Source: an uncultured Hyphomicrobiales bacterium (GTDB lineage: Bacteria; Pseudomonadota; Alphaproteobacteria; Rhizobiales; Ancalomicrobiaceae). From it: DNA of 64,000 bases. The notes below the pieces were generated by a model, which searched no databases, was not told the DNA's origin, and saw only the letters and a program-made list of their open reading frames with translations. Location of the stretch: NCBI GenBank assembly GCA_903930435.1, contig CAIYYN010000005.1, forward strand, positions 1 to 64,000. Reading direction: 5' to 3'. Both the position numbers and the translations under genes were made by a program. Below, piece after piece: positions 1 to 9,538 of this stretch (positions are counted from its first letter, which is position 1; each line of letters opens with the position of its first letter).

Positions 1-22
1 AGACAAATTCTGCCCCCGAGAC

Positions 23-295
23 CTAGGGCTCGTTGACAAATAGGATTTGGAGCGCGGTATGAGCGAAAATCGTCCAGATTCAGGAGAAAATGCGCAGGCT
101 GGGTTATCCCCAGTCAAGCGTTTTCGACACCAAGCTGGGCGATTTGCGCCATACCCCGGAGGGGCGCGGCGAAATTCGGCGGGGAATGCGTTGAACCTCC
201 CTCGTGGAGATGAGCTCCACTGCGGTCGTTTCGCCTTTTCCGCGCCAAATTTCGACTCGCGCCGCGCCCGAAACCTATTTGTCAACGAGCCCTAG
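23..295. mobile_element. MITE-like non-autonomous element with CTAG target duplication
   Basis: Positions 27-44 (GGCTCGTTGACAAATAGG) and 274-291 are an 18-bp perfect inverted repeat. The similarity continues inward imperfectly for about 30 bp more. Both ends are flanked by CTAG (23-26 and 292-295), consistent with a 4-bp target duplication. The element proper is 27-291, 265 bp. It holds no recognisable transposase; a short plus-strand frame starting near position 47 spans it but resembles nothing I know. The right CTAG contains the stop codon of the helicase gene, so insertion kept the uvrD reading frame and stop intact. CTAG-type targets and GG-starting ends are known for IS5-superfamily elements, so mobilisation by such a transposase is an inference. 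Confidence 0.8.
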
Positions 296-3030
296 ACGGG
301 CTTCACGAAGTCATCGACCACCTTCTTGCGGCCTGCGCGATCAAAATCGATTGTCAATTTGTTGCCTTCCACTTCGACAACGACCCCGCCGCCGAACTTG
401 TCGTGGAAGATCCTGTTGCCGACCTTATAGGCCGAACTACCATCGGACACCGATTTGGCCACAAGCTGCCCTTCGAGAACACGACCGAGCTTCTTCTCGC
501 GCAAGGGATTACCCCAGCGATCAGTTGCGGTGCGCGTTGCGTCTGACTCGTAACTTGACCGACGCTCGGAAAAGCCGGATGCGCCGCCGCTCGCACCAAA
601 TCGACCCCGCTCGGCCCCACCCCATCCGGGTTGGGCGCGACCTGCAATCTCGTCGGGCGGACGCTGGTCAAAGTCGTATTCATCAACCACGCGGCCACCG
701 CGCGCCTGACCACCGCCAAAGCCACCCTTGGCCGCTGCTCGCTGGTAACCCGGCGTCGCATAATTGGAGCCAAAACTGGTGTTGCTGTCGAAACGACTCG
801 GACCAAATCCGCCGCGCCCGCCATAGCCACCGCTGTGGCTCTCGACGATGGCCACATGCGCTTCCGGCAACTCATCAAGAAACCGGCTCGGAATGCCGGA
901 ACTCCACGTGCCATGGATGCGGCGATTGCTGGCAAACCAGACATAGGCTCGCTTCTTTGCCCGCGTGATGCCGACGTAGGCCAAGCGACGTTCTTCTTCC
1001 AGCCCGGCGCGACCGCCTTCGTCAAGCGCGCGCTGGTGCGGGAATACGCCTTCCTCCCAACCCGGCAGGAAGACATAATTGAATTCCAGGCCCTTAGCCG
1101 AATGCAGGGTCATCAGATTGACGGCATCCATGGCATTATTGGCGTCGGTATCCATCACCAGCGAAATGTGCTCCAGAAACGCTGGCAGCGTCTCATAGGG
1201 TTCCATGGAGCGAATGAGTTCCTTCAGGTTTTCCAGTCGGCCCGGCGCATCCGCCGACCGATCCTGCTGCCACATTTCGGTGTAGCCGCTTTCGTCGAGG
1301 ATCAGCCCGGCCAGTTCCGTCATGGGCAATGTATCGAGCAGCCCGCGCCAACGCGCGAAACTATCCGTCAATCCGCGCAGGGCGGTGCGAGCACGCGCCG
1401 TCAGGTCCTGCGTTTCCGTCAGCATGGCCGCTGCCTGCAAGGCGGGCACATCACGCGAGCGGGCGAACTTGATCACCTGCTGGACGGTCGTATCACCGAT
1501 CCCGCGACGCGGTACGTTGATGATGCGCTCGAAGGCCAGATCATCGGCAGGCTGCACGGTTGCCCGGAAATAGGCGAGCGCATCGCGGATTTCGGCGCGT
1601 TCATAGAACCGGGGACCGCCGACAACACGATAGGGCAGCCCCAATGTGACGAACCGGTCTTCGAACTCGCGCATCTGGAACGAGGCACGGACAAGAATGG
1701 CGATCTCGTTGAGCGCCTGCCCCTGCCCGCGCAAGCCTTCGATCTCCGCACCGATTGAGCGCGCTTCTTCCTCGGAATCCCAGGCAGACGCGACGGACAC
1801 CTTATCCGCATCGGGATCGGACCGCTCGGTAAAGAGGGTCTTGCCCAGACGACCTTCGTTGTGGGCGATCAGATGCGAGGCAGCCGCCAGAATATGCGTC
1901 GTGGAGCGGTAATTGCGCTCCAGCTTGATGACCTTGGCGCCGGGAAAATCCTTCTCGAAGCGCAGGATATTGTCCACTTCGGCACCGCGCCAGCCGTAGA
2001 TCGACTGGTCATCATCACCGACGCAACAGACATTCTTCGAGCCAAGCGCCAGCAGCCGCAGCCACATATATTGGGCGACGTTGGTATCCTGATACTCATC
2101 AACGAGGATGTACCGGAACCGGCGCTGGTAATCGGCGAGGACATCGGGATTTTCGCGCCAGATCCGGATGACGTGCAGCAGGAGATCGCCGAAATCACAG
2201 GCGTTCAGCGTCTTCAAGCGGGCCTGATAGGCCTTGTAGAGCTCCCCGCCCTTGCCATTGCCGAAGGCACGCGCCTCCAGCGGCGGGATTGCCTCCGGCC
2301 CGAGGCCCTTGTTCTTCCAGCTGTCGATGAAGATGGCGAGTTGCCGGGCAGGCCAGCGCTTTTCATCGATCTCGGCAGCCTGGATGAGCTGCTTCATCAG
2401 GCGGATCTGGTCATCCGTATCCAGAATGGTGAAATCCGAGCGCAAGCCAACCAACTCGGCATGCTTGCGCAGAACGCGTGTGCCGATCGCGTGGAAGGTG
2501 CCAAGCCAGGGCATGCCCTCAACGCGTTCGCCGACCAGATGGCCGACACGCTCTTTCATTTCGCGCGCGGCCTTGTTGGTGAAGGTAACCGCGAGGATTT
2601 CCGAGGGTCTTGCCCGACCTGTCGCCAGAATATGGGCAATCCGGGTCGTCAGCACCCGCGTCTTGCCGGTTCCGGCACCCGCCAGCACGAGCAGGGGACC
2701 ATCGATGGTCAGGATCGCATCGCGCTGCTCGGGATTGAGATTATCGAGATAAGGCGAGGCGGCAGGCATCCGTGCAGCTTGCGCCCTTGCCGCAATGCCG
2801 GAAGGCGCGCGCATCGGCACTGGTGGAGCCGCGAGGGGCGCGATGACATCCGCATCGTCGGTCTCAAATGGCGCAGGACCATCCGCATACTCGGGGATAA
2901 TTTCGTGCGGCGGCGGCTCATCCATGACCGGGCCGTCGTCCACATGCGACACATCCATCGCGGTCCCTTCTGCAAAGGGATCATCGAGTTCGTCATGCTG
3001 GGCAACATGGACACGGGGGCGACGCGACAT
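292..3030 (-). CDS. uvrD: ATP-dependent DNA helicase UvrD/PcrA
   Basis: Superfamily 1A 3'-5' DNA helicase acting in nucleotide excision and mismatch repair and in clearing replication conflicts. With the ATG at 3030 the protein has 912 residues. It starts with an acidic, proline-rich extension of about 95 residues. The Q-motif region (NLNPEQRDAI) follows, then Walker A GAGTGKT (about 118-124), VDEYQDTN, DDDQSIYGWRGA, ERNYRST, and late helicase motifs including LMTLHSAKGLEF and VGITRAKK. The C-terminus has a long Gly/Arg/Ser-rich linker and ends in a PcrA-type Tudor-like module (VFHDKFGGGVV-like). The frame is open 78 codons further upstream, but that part looks non-coding and the 3030 ATG has GGAA at a suitable distance. 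The TAG stop lies in the target duplication of the adjacent MITE. Divergently arranged with the MFS gene. Confidence 0.95.
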   Translation of the reverse strand: MSRRPRVHVAQHDELDDPFAEGTAMDVSHVDDGPVMDEPPPHEIIPEYADGPAPFETDDADVIAPLAAPPVPMRAPSGIAARAQAARMPAASPYLDNLNPEQRDAILTIDGPLLVLAGAGTGKTRVLTTRIAHILATGRARPSEILAVTFTNKAAREMKERVGHLVGERVEGMPWLGTFHAIGTRVLRKHAELVGLRSDFTILDTDDQIRLMKQLIQAAEIDEKRWPARQLAIFIDSWKNKGLGPEAIPPLEARAFGNGKGGELYKAYQARLKTLNACDFGDLLLHVIRIWRENPDVLADYQRRFRYILVDEYQDTNVAQYMWLRLLALGSKNVCCVGDDDQSIYGWRGAEVDNILRFEKDFPGAKVIKLERNYRSTTHILAAASHLIAHNEGRLGKTLFTERSDPDADKVSVASAWDSEEEARSIGAEIEGLRGQGQALNEIAILVRASFQMREFEDRFVTLGLPYRVVGGPRFYERAEIRDALAYFRATVQPADDLAFERIINVPRRGIGDTTVQQVIKFARSRDVPALQAAAMLTETQDLTARARTALRGLTDSFARWRGLLDTLPMTELAGLILDESGYTEMWQQDRSADAPGRLENLKELIRSMEPYETLPAFLEHISLVMDTDANNAMDAVNLMTLHSAKGLEFNYVFLPGWEEGVFPHQRALDEGGRAGLEEERRLAYVGITRAKKRAYVWFASNRRIHGTWSSGIPSRFLDELPEAHVAIVESHSGGYGGRGGFGPSRFDSNTSFGSNYATPGYQRAAAKGGFGGGQARGGRVVDEYDFDQRPPDEIAGRAQPGWGGAERGRFGASGGASGFSERRSSYESDATRTATDRWGNPLREKKLGRVLEGQLVAKSVSDGSSAYKVGNRIFHDKFGGGVVVEVEGNKLTIDFDRAGRKKVVDDFVKPV

Positions 3031-3283
3031 AAGTGTTTCCGAATCGTTCTTCTCAATAACTATAGCAGCGAATTCGCGTGGGAAGGGATTGCCAGCCTCT
3101 GGCATCCGGTTCCCACAGGAAATACGCAATTTGATCGATATATAGGACGCAATCGCGGCATTCCTCACAGATGCGTGCGATTGCGTAGCAGCTATTCGTC
3201 GCATCATCTGTTTTTTGAAACCATTTCCATGCATAAAGGCGCTGATTTCAAGCCATTTGACCATCAGCCAGGGATGTCAGACG

Positions 3284-4543
3284 TTGAGCGCCATCACCGA
3301 TTCCGATCAGGCCGCACCAGCCGCAAGCACCGATGCGAAGGCAACCGCGTCGTCCGTGGCCAAAGCCGCATCAGGTCCGGCGTTTGCGATCCTGATGATG
3401 ATCAGCGTGTCGCATCTCCTGAATGACCTGATGCAGTCGGTGATTCCGGCGGTCTATCCGATCCTGAAGGACAAATTCCAGCTGAATTATGCCGACGTCG
3501 GCTTGCTGACGTTTACCTGGCAGCTGATGGCATCCATCCTCCAGCCGCTCGTCGGCATGTACACGGACAAGCATCCGAAACCCTTCAGCCTGCCGGTCGG
3601 CATGGCCTGCACATTGACGGGCCTGCTGCTGATGGCGTTCGCCGAATCCTTTGGCGTGCTGCTGGTCGGCGTTGGCGTGATTGGCATCGGGTCATCCATC
3701 TTCCATCCCGAATCCTCGCGCGTGGCCCGCATGGCATCGGGCGGACGGCACGGACTGGCCCAGTCGGTGTTTCAGGTCGGTGGCAACATCGGGTCGGCAA
3801 TCGGTCCGTTGCTGGCGATGGTGCTGGTCGTCCCATACGGCCAACACGCTATCGGCTTTTTTGCGCTGTTTGCGTTGACGGGCGCGATCATCCTGACCCG
3901 CGTGGGCTTCTGGTATCGTGACCAGCGCCGTGCCGCGAAAGGCAAGCCAGCCAATGCGGCAAAGTCGCCCGTTGAGCAGGCCGTGCTCGTGCGCTCGATC
4001 ATCATCTTGTGCGCGCTGATCTTCTCCAAGTTCCTCTATATGGCCAGTCTCTCAAGCTATTATATTTTCTACACAAAAGAGACGTTCCATGTATCGACGC
4101 CGACAGCGCAGCTGTTGCTGTTCGTCTATCTCGGCGCAGTCGCGCTTGGCACCGTTGCCGGTGGTCCCCTGGGCGATCACTTCGGTCGCAGGTCGGTGAT
4201 CTGGTTCTCGATCCTTGGCGTGCTGCCCTTCACGCTGGCCCTGCCCTACGCCAACCTGTTCTGGACCGTTGTGCTGACGCTGCCGATCGGATTCATTCTG
4301 GCATCGGCGTTCCCGGCCATCGTCGTCTTTGCGCAGGAACTGGTGCCAGGCAAGCCGGGAACCATCGCCGGCCTGTTCTTCGGCTTCGCCTTCGGAATGG
4401 GCGGCATCGGGGCGGCGGCACTTGGCGCACTGGCGGATCGCACCTCGATCACCTTCGTCTATCAGGTGTGCTCGTTCCTGCCCGCGATCGGCCTGCTGGC
4501 GGTTTTCCTGCCGGATGTCCGCTCGAAGCGCGTGACGGGGTGA
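3284..4543 (+). CDS. fsr: MFS transporter, fosmidomycin-resistance (Fsr) type
   Basis: Twelve-helix major facilitator exporter of the Fsr family, whose Escherichia coli member confers fosmidomycin resistance; the substrate here is unknown. Family features seen are SVSHLLNDLMQSVIPAVYPI near the start, a DVGLLTFTWQLMASILQP helix, the loop sequence GMYTDKHPKPF, and the FHPESSRVARMASGGRHG loop typical of Fsr. The frame is open from 3215, where a TTG begins it. I prefer the TTG at 3284 because AGGGA lies about 10 nt upstream; the first ATG in frame is inside the first membrane helix. The start is therefore uncertain. A 30-residue Ala/Ser/Asp-rich segment precedes the first helix. Divergent from uvrD, and convergent with the TIR-like cassette only 27 bp away. 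Confidence 0.85.
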   Translation: MSAITDSDQAAPAASTDAKATASSVAKAASGPAFAILMMISVSHLLNDLMQSVIPAVYPILKDKFQLNYADVGLLTFTWQLMASILQPLVGMYTDKHPKPFSLPVGMACTLTGLLLMAFAESFGVLLVGVGVIGIGSSIFHPESSRVARMASGGRHGLAQSVFQVGGNIGSAIGPLLAMVLVVPYGQHAIGFFALFALTGAIILTRVGFWYRDQRRAAKGKPANAAKSPVEQAVLVRSIIILCALIFSKFLYMASLSSYYIFYTKETFHVSTPTAQLLLFVYLGAVALGTVAGGPLGDHFGRRSVIWFSILGVLPFTLALPYANLFWTVVLTLPIGFILASAFPAIVVFAQELVPGKPGTIAGLFFGFAFGMGGIGAAALGALADRTSITFVYQVCSFLPAIGLLAVFLPDVRSKRVTG

Positions 4544-4570
4544 TCCTGGTCCGGGTCTGAGAGCGTCGCT

Positions 4571-5182
4571 TCAGCCGGTCAGAACCAGATACTGCGTGAC
4601 AACAGAGCAATAGTCACCAAACGTCATCTCCTCAGAACGCAGTCCCCGTCCGGCGAGAATGAGAGGCAGCGTTTCTGTAAACGCGGCAAATTCGGATCGG
4701 ATCGCCTGTCCGCCCGGAACATTTCGACCGCCGCGCTGATCGCGGAGCCATGCCGACAAATCGGCGATCAGGGTTCCGATGTCTCCGTTGTGACTGTGGA
4801 TATCTTGCCCGGCAATGTCCGAGATGAAACGCTGATAACGATAGCGGTCTCGGTCAAAGATCAGGCAGGTCTTATCCCGATGTGCCTGACCGCCAAACTT
4901 GCAGGCACCGAGAAAGAGACCAAGTTCAAGCGGCATATTGAAACGCGGCAAAGGCGGATTGCCACTTGTTTCGGTCCGAGAGATATCGTGGATGGCGAAA
5001 CGGCAATCGCGAATGATCCGACAGATCTTGTCAAAACGGTTGTCGGCAGCATTGTCTGCCTCTAATGCACAGCGTGCGTAGAAACCTGACCGGAAAATCG
5101 TAAAAACAATGGCATAAAAGAAGTCACGGTAGTCATCATCAAACGGACAATTGACAAAAACATTCCGATTGTCCGCAGGCAT
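4571..5182 (-). CDS. TIR-like / nucleotide-binding-fold protein, possible defence effector
   Basis: A 203-residue protein. The order of elements resembles TIR-like and nucleoside-deoxyribosyltransferase-like folds: an N-terminal strand NVFVNCPFDDDY, a helix, a strand with CALE (38-41), a helix RFDKICRIIRDC, a strand FAIHDISRTE (62-71), then NMPLELGLFLGA with Glu86. That Glu is in the position of the catalytic glutamate of such NAD/nucleotide hydrolases. A final conserved-looking block CLIFDRDRYRYQRFISDIAGQDIHSH follows. I recognise the family as a widespread stand-alone bacterial type without assigned function; an NAD- or nucleotide-cleaving role is inference. A 60-codon gene on the same strand ends 90 bp upstream, making a two-gene unit between fsr and ligA. 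Base composition is lower in GC than ligA. Confidence 0.6.
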   Translation of the reverse strand: MPADNRNVFVNCPFDDDYRDFFYAIVFTIFRSGFYARCALEADNAADNRFDKICRIIRDCRFAIHDISRTETSGNPPLPRFNMPLELGLFLGACKFGGQAHRDKTCLIFDRDRYRYQRFISDIAGQDIHSHNGDIGTLIADLSAWLRDQRGGRNVPGGQAIRSEFAAFTETLPLILAGRGLRSEEMTFGDYCSVVTQYLVLTG

Positions 5183-5272
5183 TCCAATTCGCCTTTTTAT
5201 ATTCTGAATTAGACCGTCAAAATCCTGCTATGTCATTTCGATCCAGTTTCAGACATGCCAAATAAGAGAAAT

Positions 5273-5458
5273 TCAGCAATCGTCCGTGTTCGTCTCAAGG
5301 ATTTTTTTGATCGTCTTTCGGATTTCGCTGTTTGTAAAATGGGTCGGCTTTACCTTCGGCTGAAGCACGACAACACCATCGGCCAGAGTTCCAAGTGGCC
5401 GATAGGCACTCGTTGGTCGAGCGCGAGTCGTTTTCAATGGGGAATCCGCCTTTGTCAT
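5273..5458 (-). CDS. small hypothetical protein, partner of the TIR-like gene
   Basis: A 61-residue basic protein with no signal peptide or membrane segment. It has an N-terminal Thr/Arg-rich stretch, a central RPLGTLADGVVVLQPKVKPTHF segment of likely beta strands, and a C-terminal helix NSEIRKTIKKILE. It reads in the same direction as the TIR-like gene, 90 bp upstream of it, and the two look like one transcription unit. The start is the ATG at 5458, with GTGAGAT upstream as a weak ribosome binding site. It is supported by position and plausible composition only. The helix could be a DNA- or partner-binding element, for example an antitoxin or regulator, but that is speculation. Confidence 0.45.
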   Translation of the reverse strand: MTKADSPLKTTRARPTSAYRPLGTLADGVVVLQPKVKPTHFTNSEIRKTIKKILETNTDDC

Positions 5459-5508
5459 GCCGATACTATCTCACTGGTTGGGTTTGAAATCAACACACGT
5501 AAATCGCC

Positions 5509-7683
<2,175 letters not shown>

Positions 7684-7689
7684 TCACCG

Positions 7690-8346
7690 CTATTGGGCGT
7701 CCACCGACAAGCCAACTAATTCCACTGCTTGTGCCCTCAGACCCACGCGGGTCATGATCCGCTCGAACAAACTGCCCTCATCGCGCATGATCGCGATTTC
7801 ATCGTAGCGATTGACGCCCAGTTGACCGGGCGCAAGTTGCGCATCAATCGTGATGGCACCAGCGATGCAGTCAGCAATGGCCACCGACCGACCATTCACA
7901 AGCACTTCAATCTCGTGTGCATGATGCGGCAGAATGCGACAGTTGAGCGATAGGGAAAGCCGATGCTGGCGTGATGCAATGTCATTTTCGCCAATGACAT
8001 GCAGATAGAGGCGGCCGCTGATCCCGCGCAGAGTGACGGTCGGTGCATCATCGCCGCGCCAGTCAAACCGACCCAGCCATTTGCGCATCTCGGGGCGAGA
8101 GAAATCAACATAAGTCCCGATGCTGTAATCAAGCCCGTCACCCGGCTTCCAGGCGCCAGTGGAGGGATAGACCGAGAACTCACCGGTCAGAAACGTGCGC
8201 CGATACACCTCGTCCATATGCGGATTCATCAGCAGCGCGACGACGTGGGCATAAAAGGCGACAAGACCGAAAATCACGGCGACGAGCAGCCAGCCGAAGA
8301 GCCCTCGAGACTTCTGCTGGGTCGCGTCGGCGGGCTCACATGACAT
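7690..8346 (-). CDS. membrane-anchored hypothetical protein
   Basis: 218 residues. A short cytoplasmic start is followed by one membrane helix (about residues 17-40, GWLLVAVIFGLVAFYAHVVALL). The rest is probably periplasmic and rich in beta-type sequence, including SGRLYLHVIGENDIASRQHRLSLSLNCR and EIEVLVNGR. The pattern suggests a carbohydrate-binding-like or lectin-like beta sandwich, but I do not recognise the family. Its start overlaps the 3' end of the upstream PIG-V-like gene by 11 bp, so the two are co-translated and probably act together on a lipid-linked sugar or glycoconjugate. That functional link is inferred from gene order only. Confidence 0.7.
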   Translation of the reverse strand: MSCEPADATQQKSRGLFGWLLVAVIFGLVAFYAHVVALLMNPHMDEVYRRTFLTGEFSVYPSTGAWKPGDGLDYSIGTYVDFSRPEMRKWLGRFDWRGDDAPTVTLRGISGRLYLHVIGENDIASRQHRLSLSLNCRILPHHAHEIEVLVNGRSVAIADCIAGAITIDAQLAPGQLGVNRYDEIAIMRDEGSLFERIMTRVGLRAQAVELVGLSVDAQ

Positions 8347-9538
8347 AGAATTGTTCCAGTCCCCAGGCCACCGACAAGGCGGCCATCCCGGCCGTCAAAG
8401 CCGCATAGGTTGGCACCCGGTGCAACGGGCCTTGTGACCAAAGCGCGAAAGCCAGCATCACGGGATAAAGCCCGCCAGCGTATCGGGGCAGACTGCTGGC
8501 GTTGCCCGTACAACAGGCGATTGTAACGACGACAAGCGCATAGGCAACCTCTGCCCACAATCCACGCCGCCAGAGAAACACCAGAAGCACGATCGCAACA
8601 GCGCAGGTGGCGATATCAAGCGAATTGGCGAGGAGCCACGCCGGACTGATGATCGCCGGGTTCAATTCGTCCAGGATCATCATCCACGGTGCCTCCAGAT
8701 GACGTTTCCAGGCGGCCTGATTATGCGAAAATGCAAGCGCATCGCCGGTCAATCCGTAGAGATAAACCATGAAGAGGCCAATCCCGAGACCTGCCGCAGC
8801 CAGCGCCAGCACCGCGCGCTCGGTGCCGGGACGGAGCGTCAGAACACGCCAGACTCCGAACTGCTCTGATGCAAGCATGAATAGGGGAAGTTCGATCATG
8901 ACCCCCACCGTGCGCGTTGCCGAGAGCAATGGAACCAGCATCGCCACAATCAGCCAGTTTGTCCGGCGCGCAAACAGGAAGATCGCAATGGTCAGAGGAA
9001 CGAATAGTGCCTCTGTCATTGGCATGGAACCGTGAATGGCAAATGGCCAGACGGCATAGATCGTTGCCGCATGTCGGGCGAATTCCGGACCTTTCAGATC
9101 ACGTGCCGCCAGATACATGAGGTAGAGACCGAGCCCCCAACTGGCCTGCGCGATGAGCAAACCGGAATAGGACGGCCGCAATCCCGTAATCGCCGACAGA
9201 AGATGGATGAGGATCGGAAACAGCGGGAAAAATACCCAGTTCGCTGCGCCGGAGGCACTGACAGCATCAAGGGACTGATAGCCGTTTTCCGCGATCCCGG
9301 AGTACCAGTCGCAATCCCAATTGCAGAACAGGTCGTCGAGGCCAGTTTCCATCCGCGAGGTATTGGACAGGTACGCGGCGATGATGCCAAAGGCGATCAC
9401 GGCGCGCGTGGCAACAAATAGAGCTGCCAGCCACCGCCAATCCTTGCGCTCGATTCGGAACGGATGACCTGATGTGACGACCCTGCCGAGGCTCTGGTCC
9501 TCCCAAATCCGTCGATAGGGCGCGCTTGCTTCCATCAT
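8336..9538 (-). CDS. PIG-V-like GT-C family membrane glycosyltransferase
   Basis: About 400 residues with about ten hydrophobic helices. Features match the PIG-V/mannosyltransferase type of GT-C enzymes: an acidic-aromatic first loop with FCNWDCDWYSGIAENGY, then NWVFFPLFPILI, SMPMTEALFVPL and a late SLPRYAGGLYP. Such enzymes transfer a sugar from a polyprenyl phosphate donor on the outer face of the membrane; acceptor and sugar cannot be told from sequence. The ATG at 9538 overlaps the recN stop (ATGA), so it is translationally coupled to a DNA repair gene. Alternative starts lie one codon up and one codon down. The downstream membrane-anchored hypothetical overlaps it by 11 bp. Confidence 0.75.
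   Translation of the reverse strand: MMEASAPYRRIWEDQSLGRVVTSGHPFRIERKDWRWLAALFVATRAVIAFGIIAAYLSNTSRMETGLDDLFCNWDCDWYSGIAENGYQSLDAVSASGAANWVFFPLFPILIHLLSAITGLRPSYSGLLIAQASWGLGLYLMYLAARDLKGPEFARHAATIYAVWPFAIHGSMPMTEALFVPLTIAIFLFARRTNWLIVAMLVPLLSATRTVGVMIELPLFMLASEQFGVWRVLTLRPGTERAVLALAAAGLGIGLFMVYLYGLTGDALAFSHNQAAWKRHLEAPWMMILDELNPAIISPAWLLANSLDIATCAVAIVLLVFLWRRGLWAEVAYALVVVTIACCTGNASSLPRYAGGLYPVMLAFALWSQGPLHRVPTYAALTAGMAALSVAWGLEQFYVM

Noticed and set aside
47-295. Short plus-strand frame inside the MITE-like element
   Set aside because: It spans both terminal repeats, has no recognised domain and is too short for a transposase; it is reported only as part of the element.
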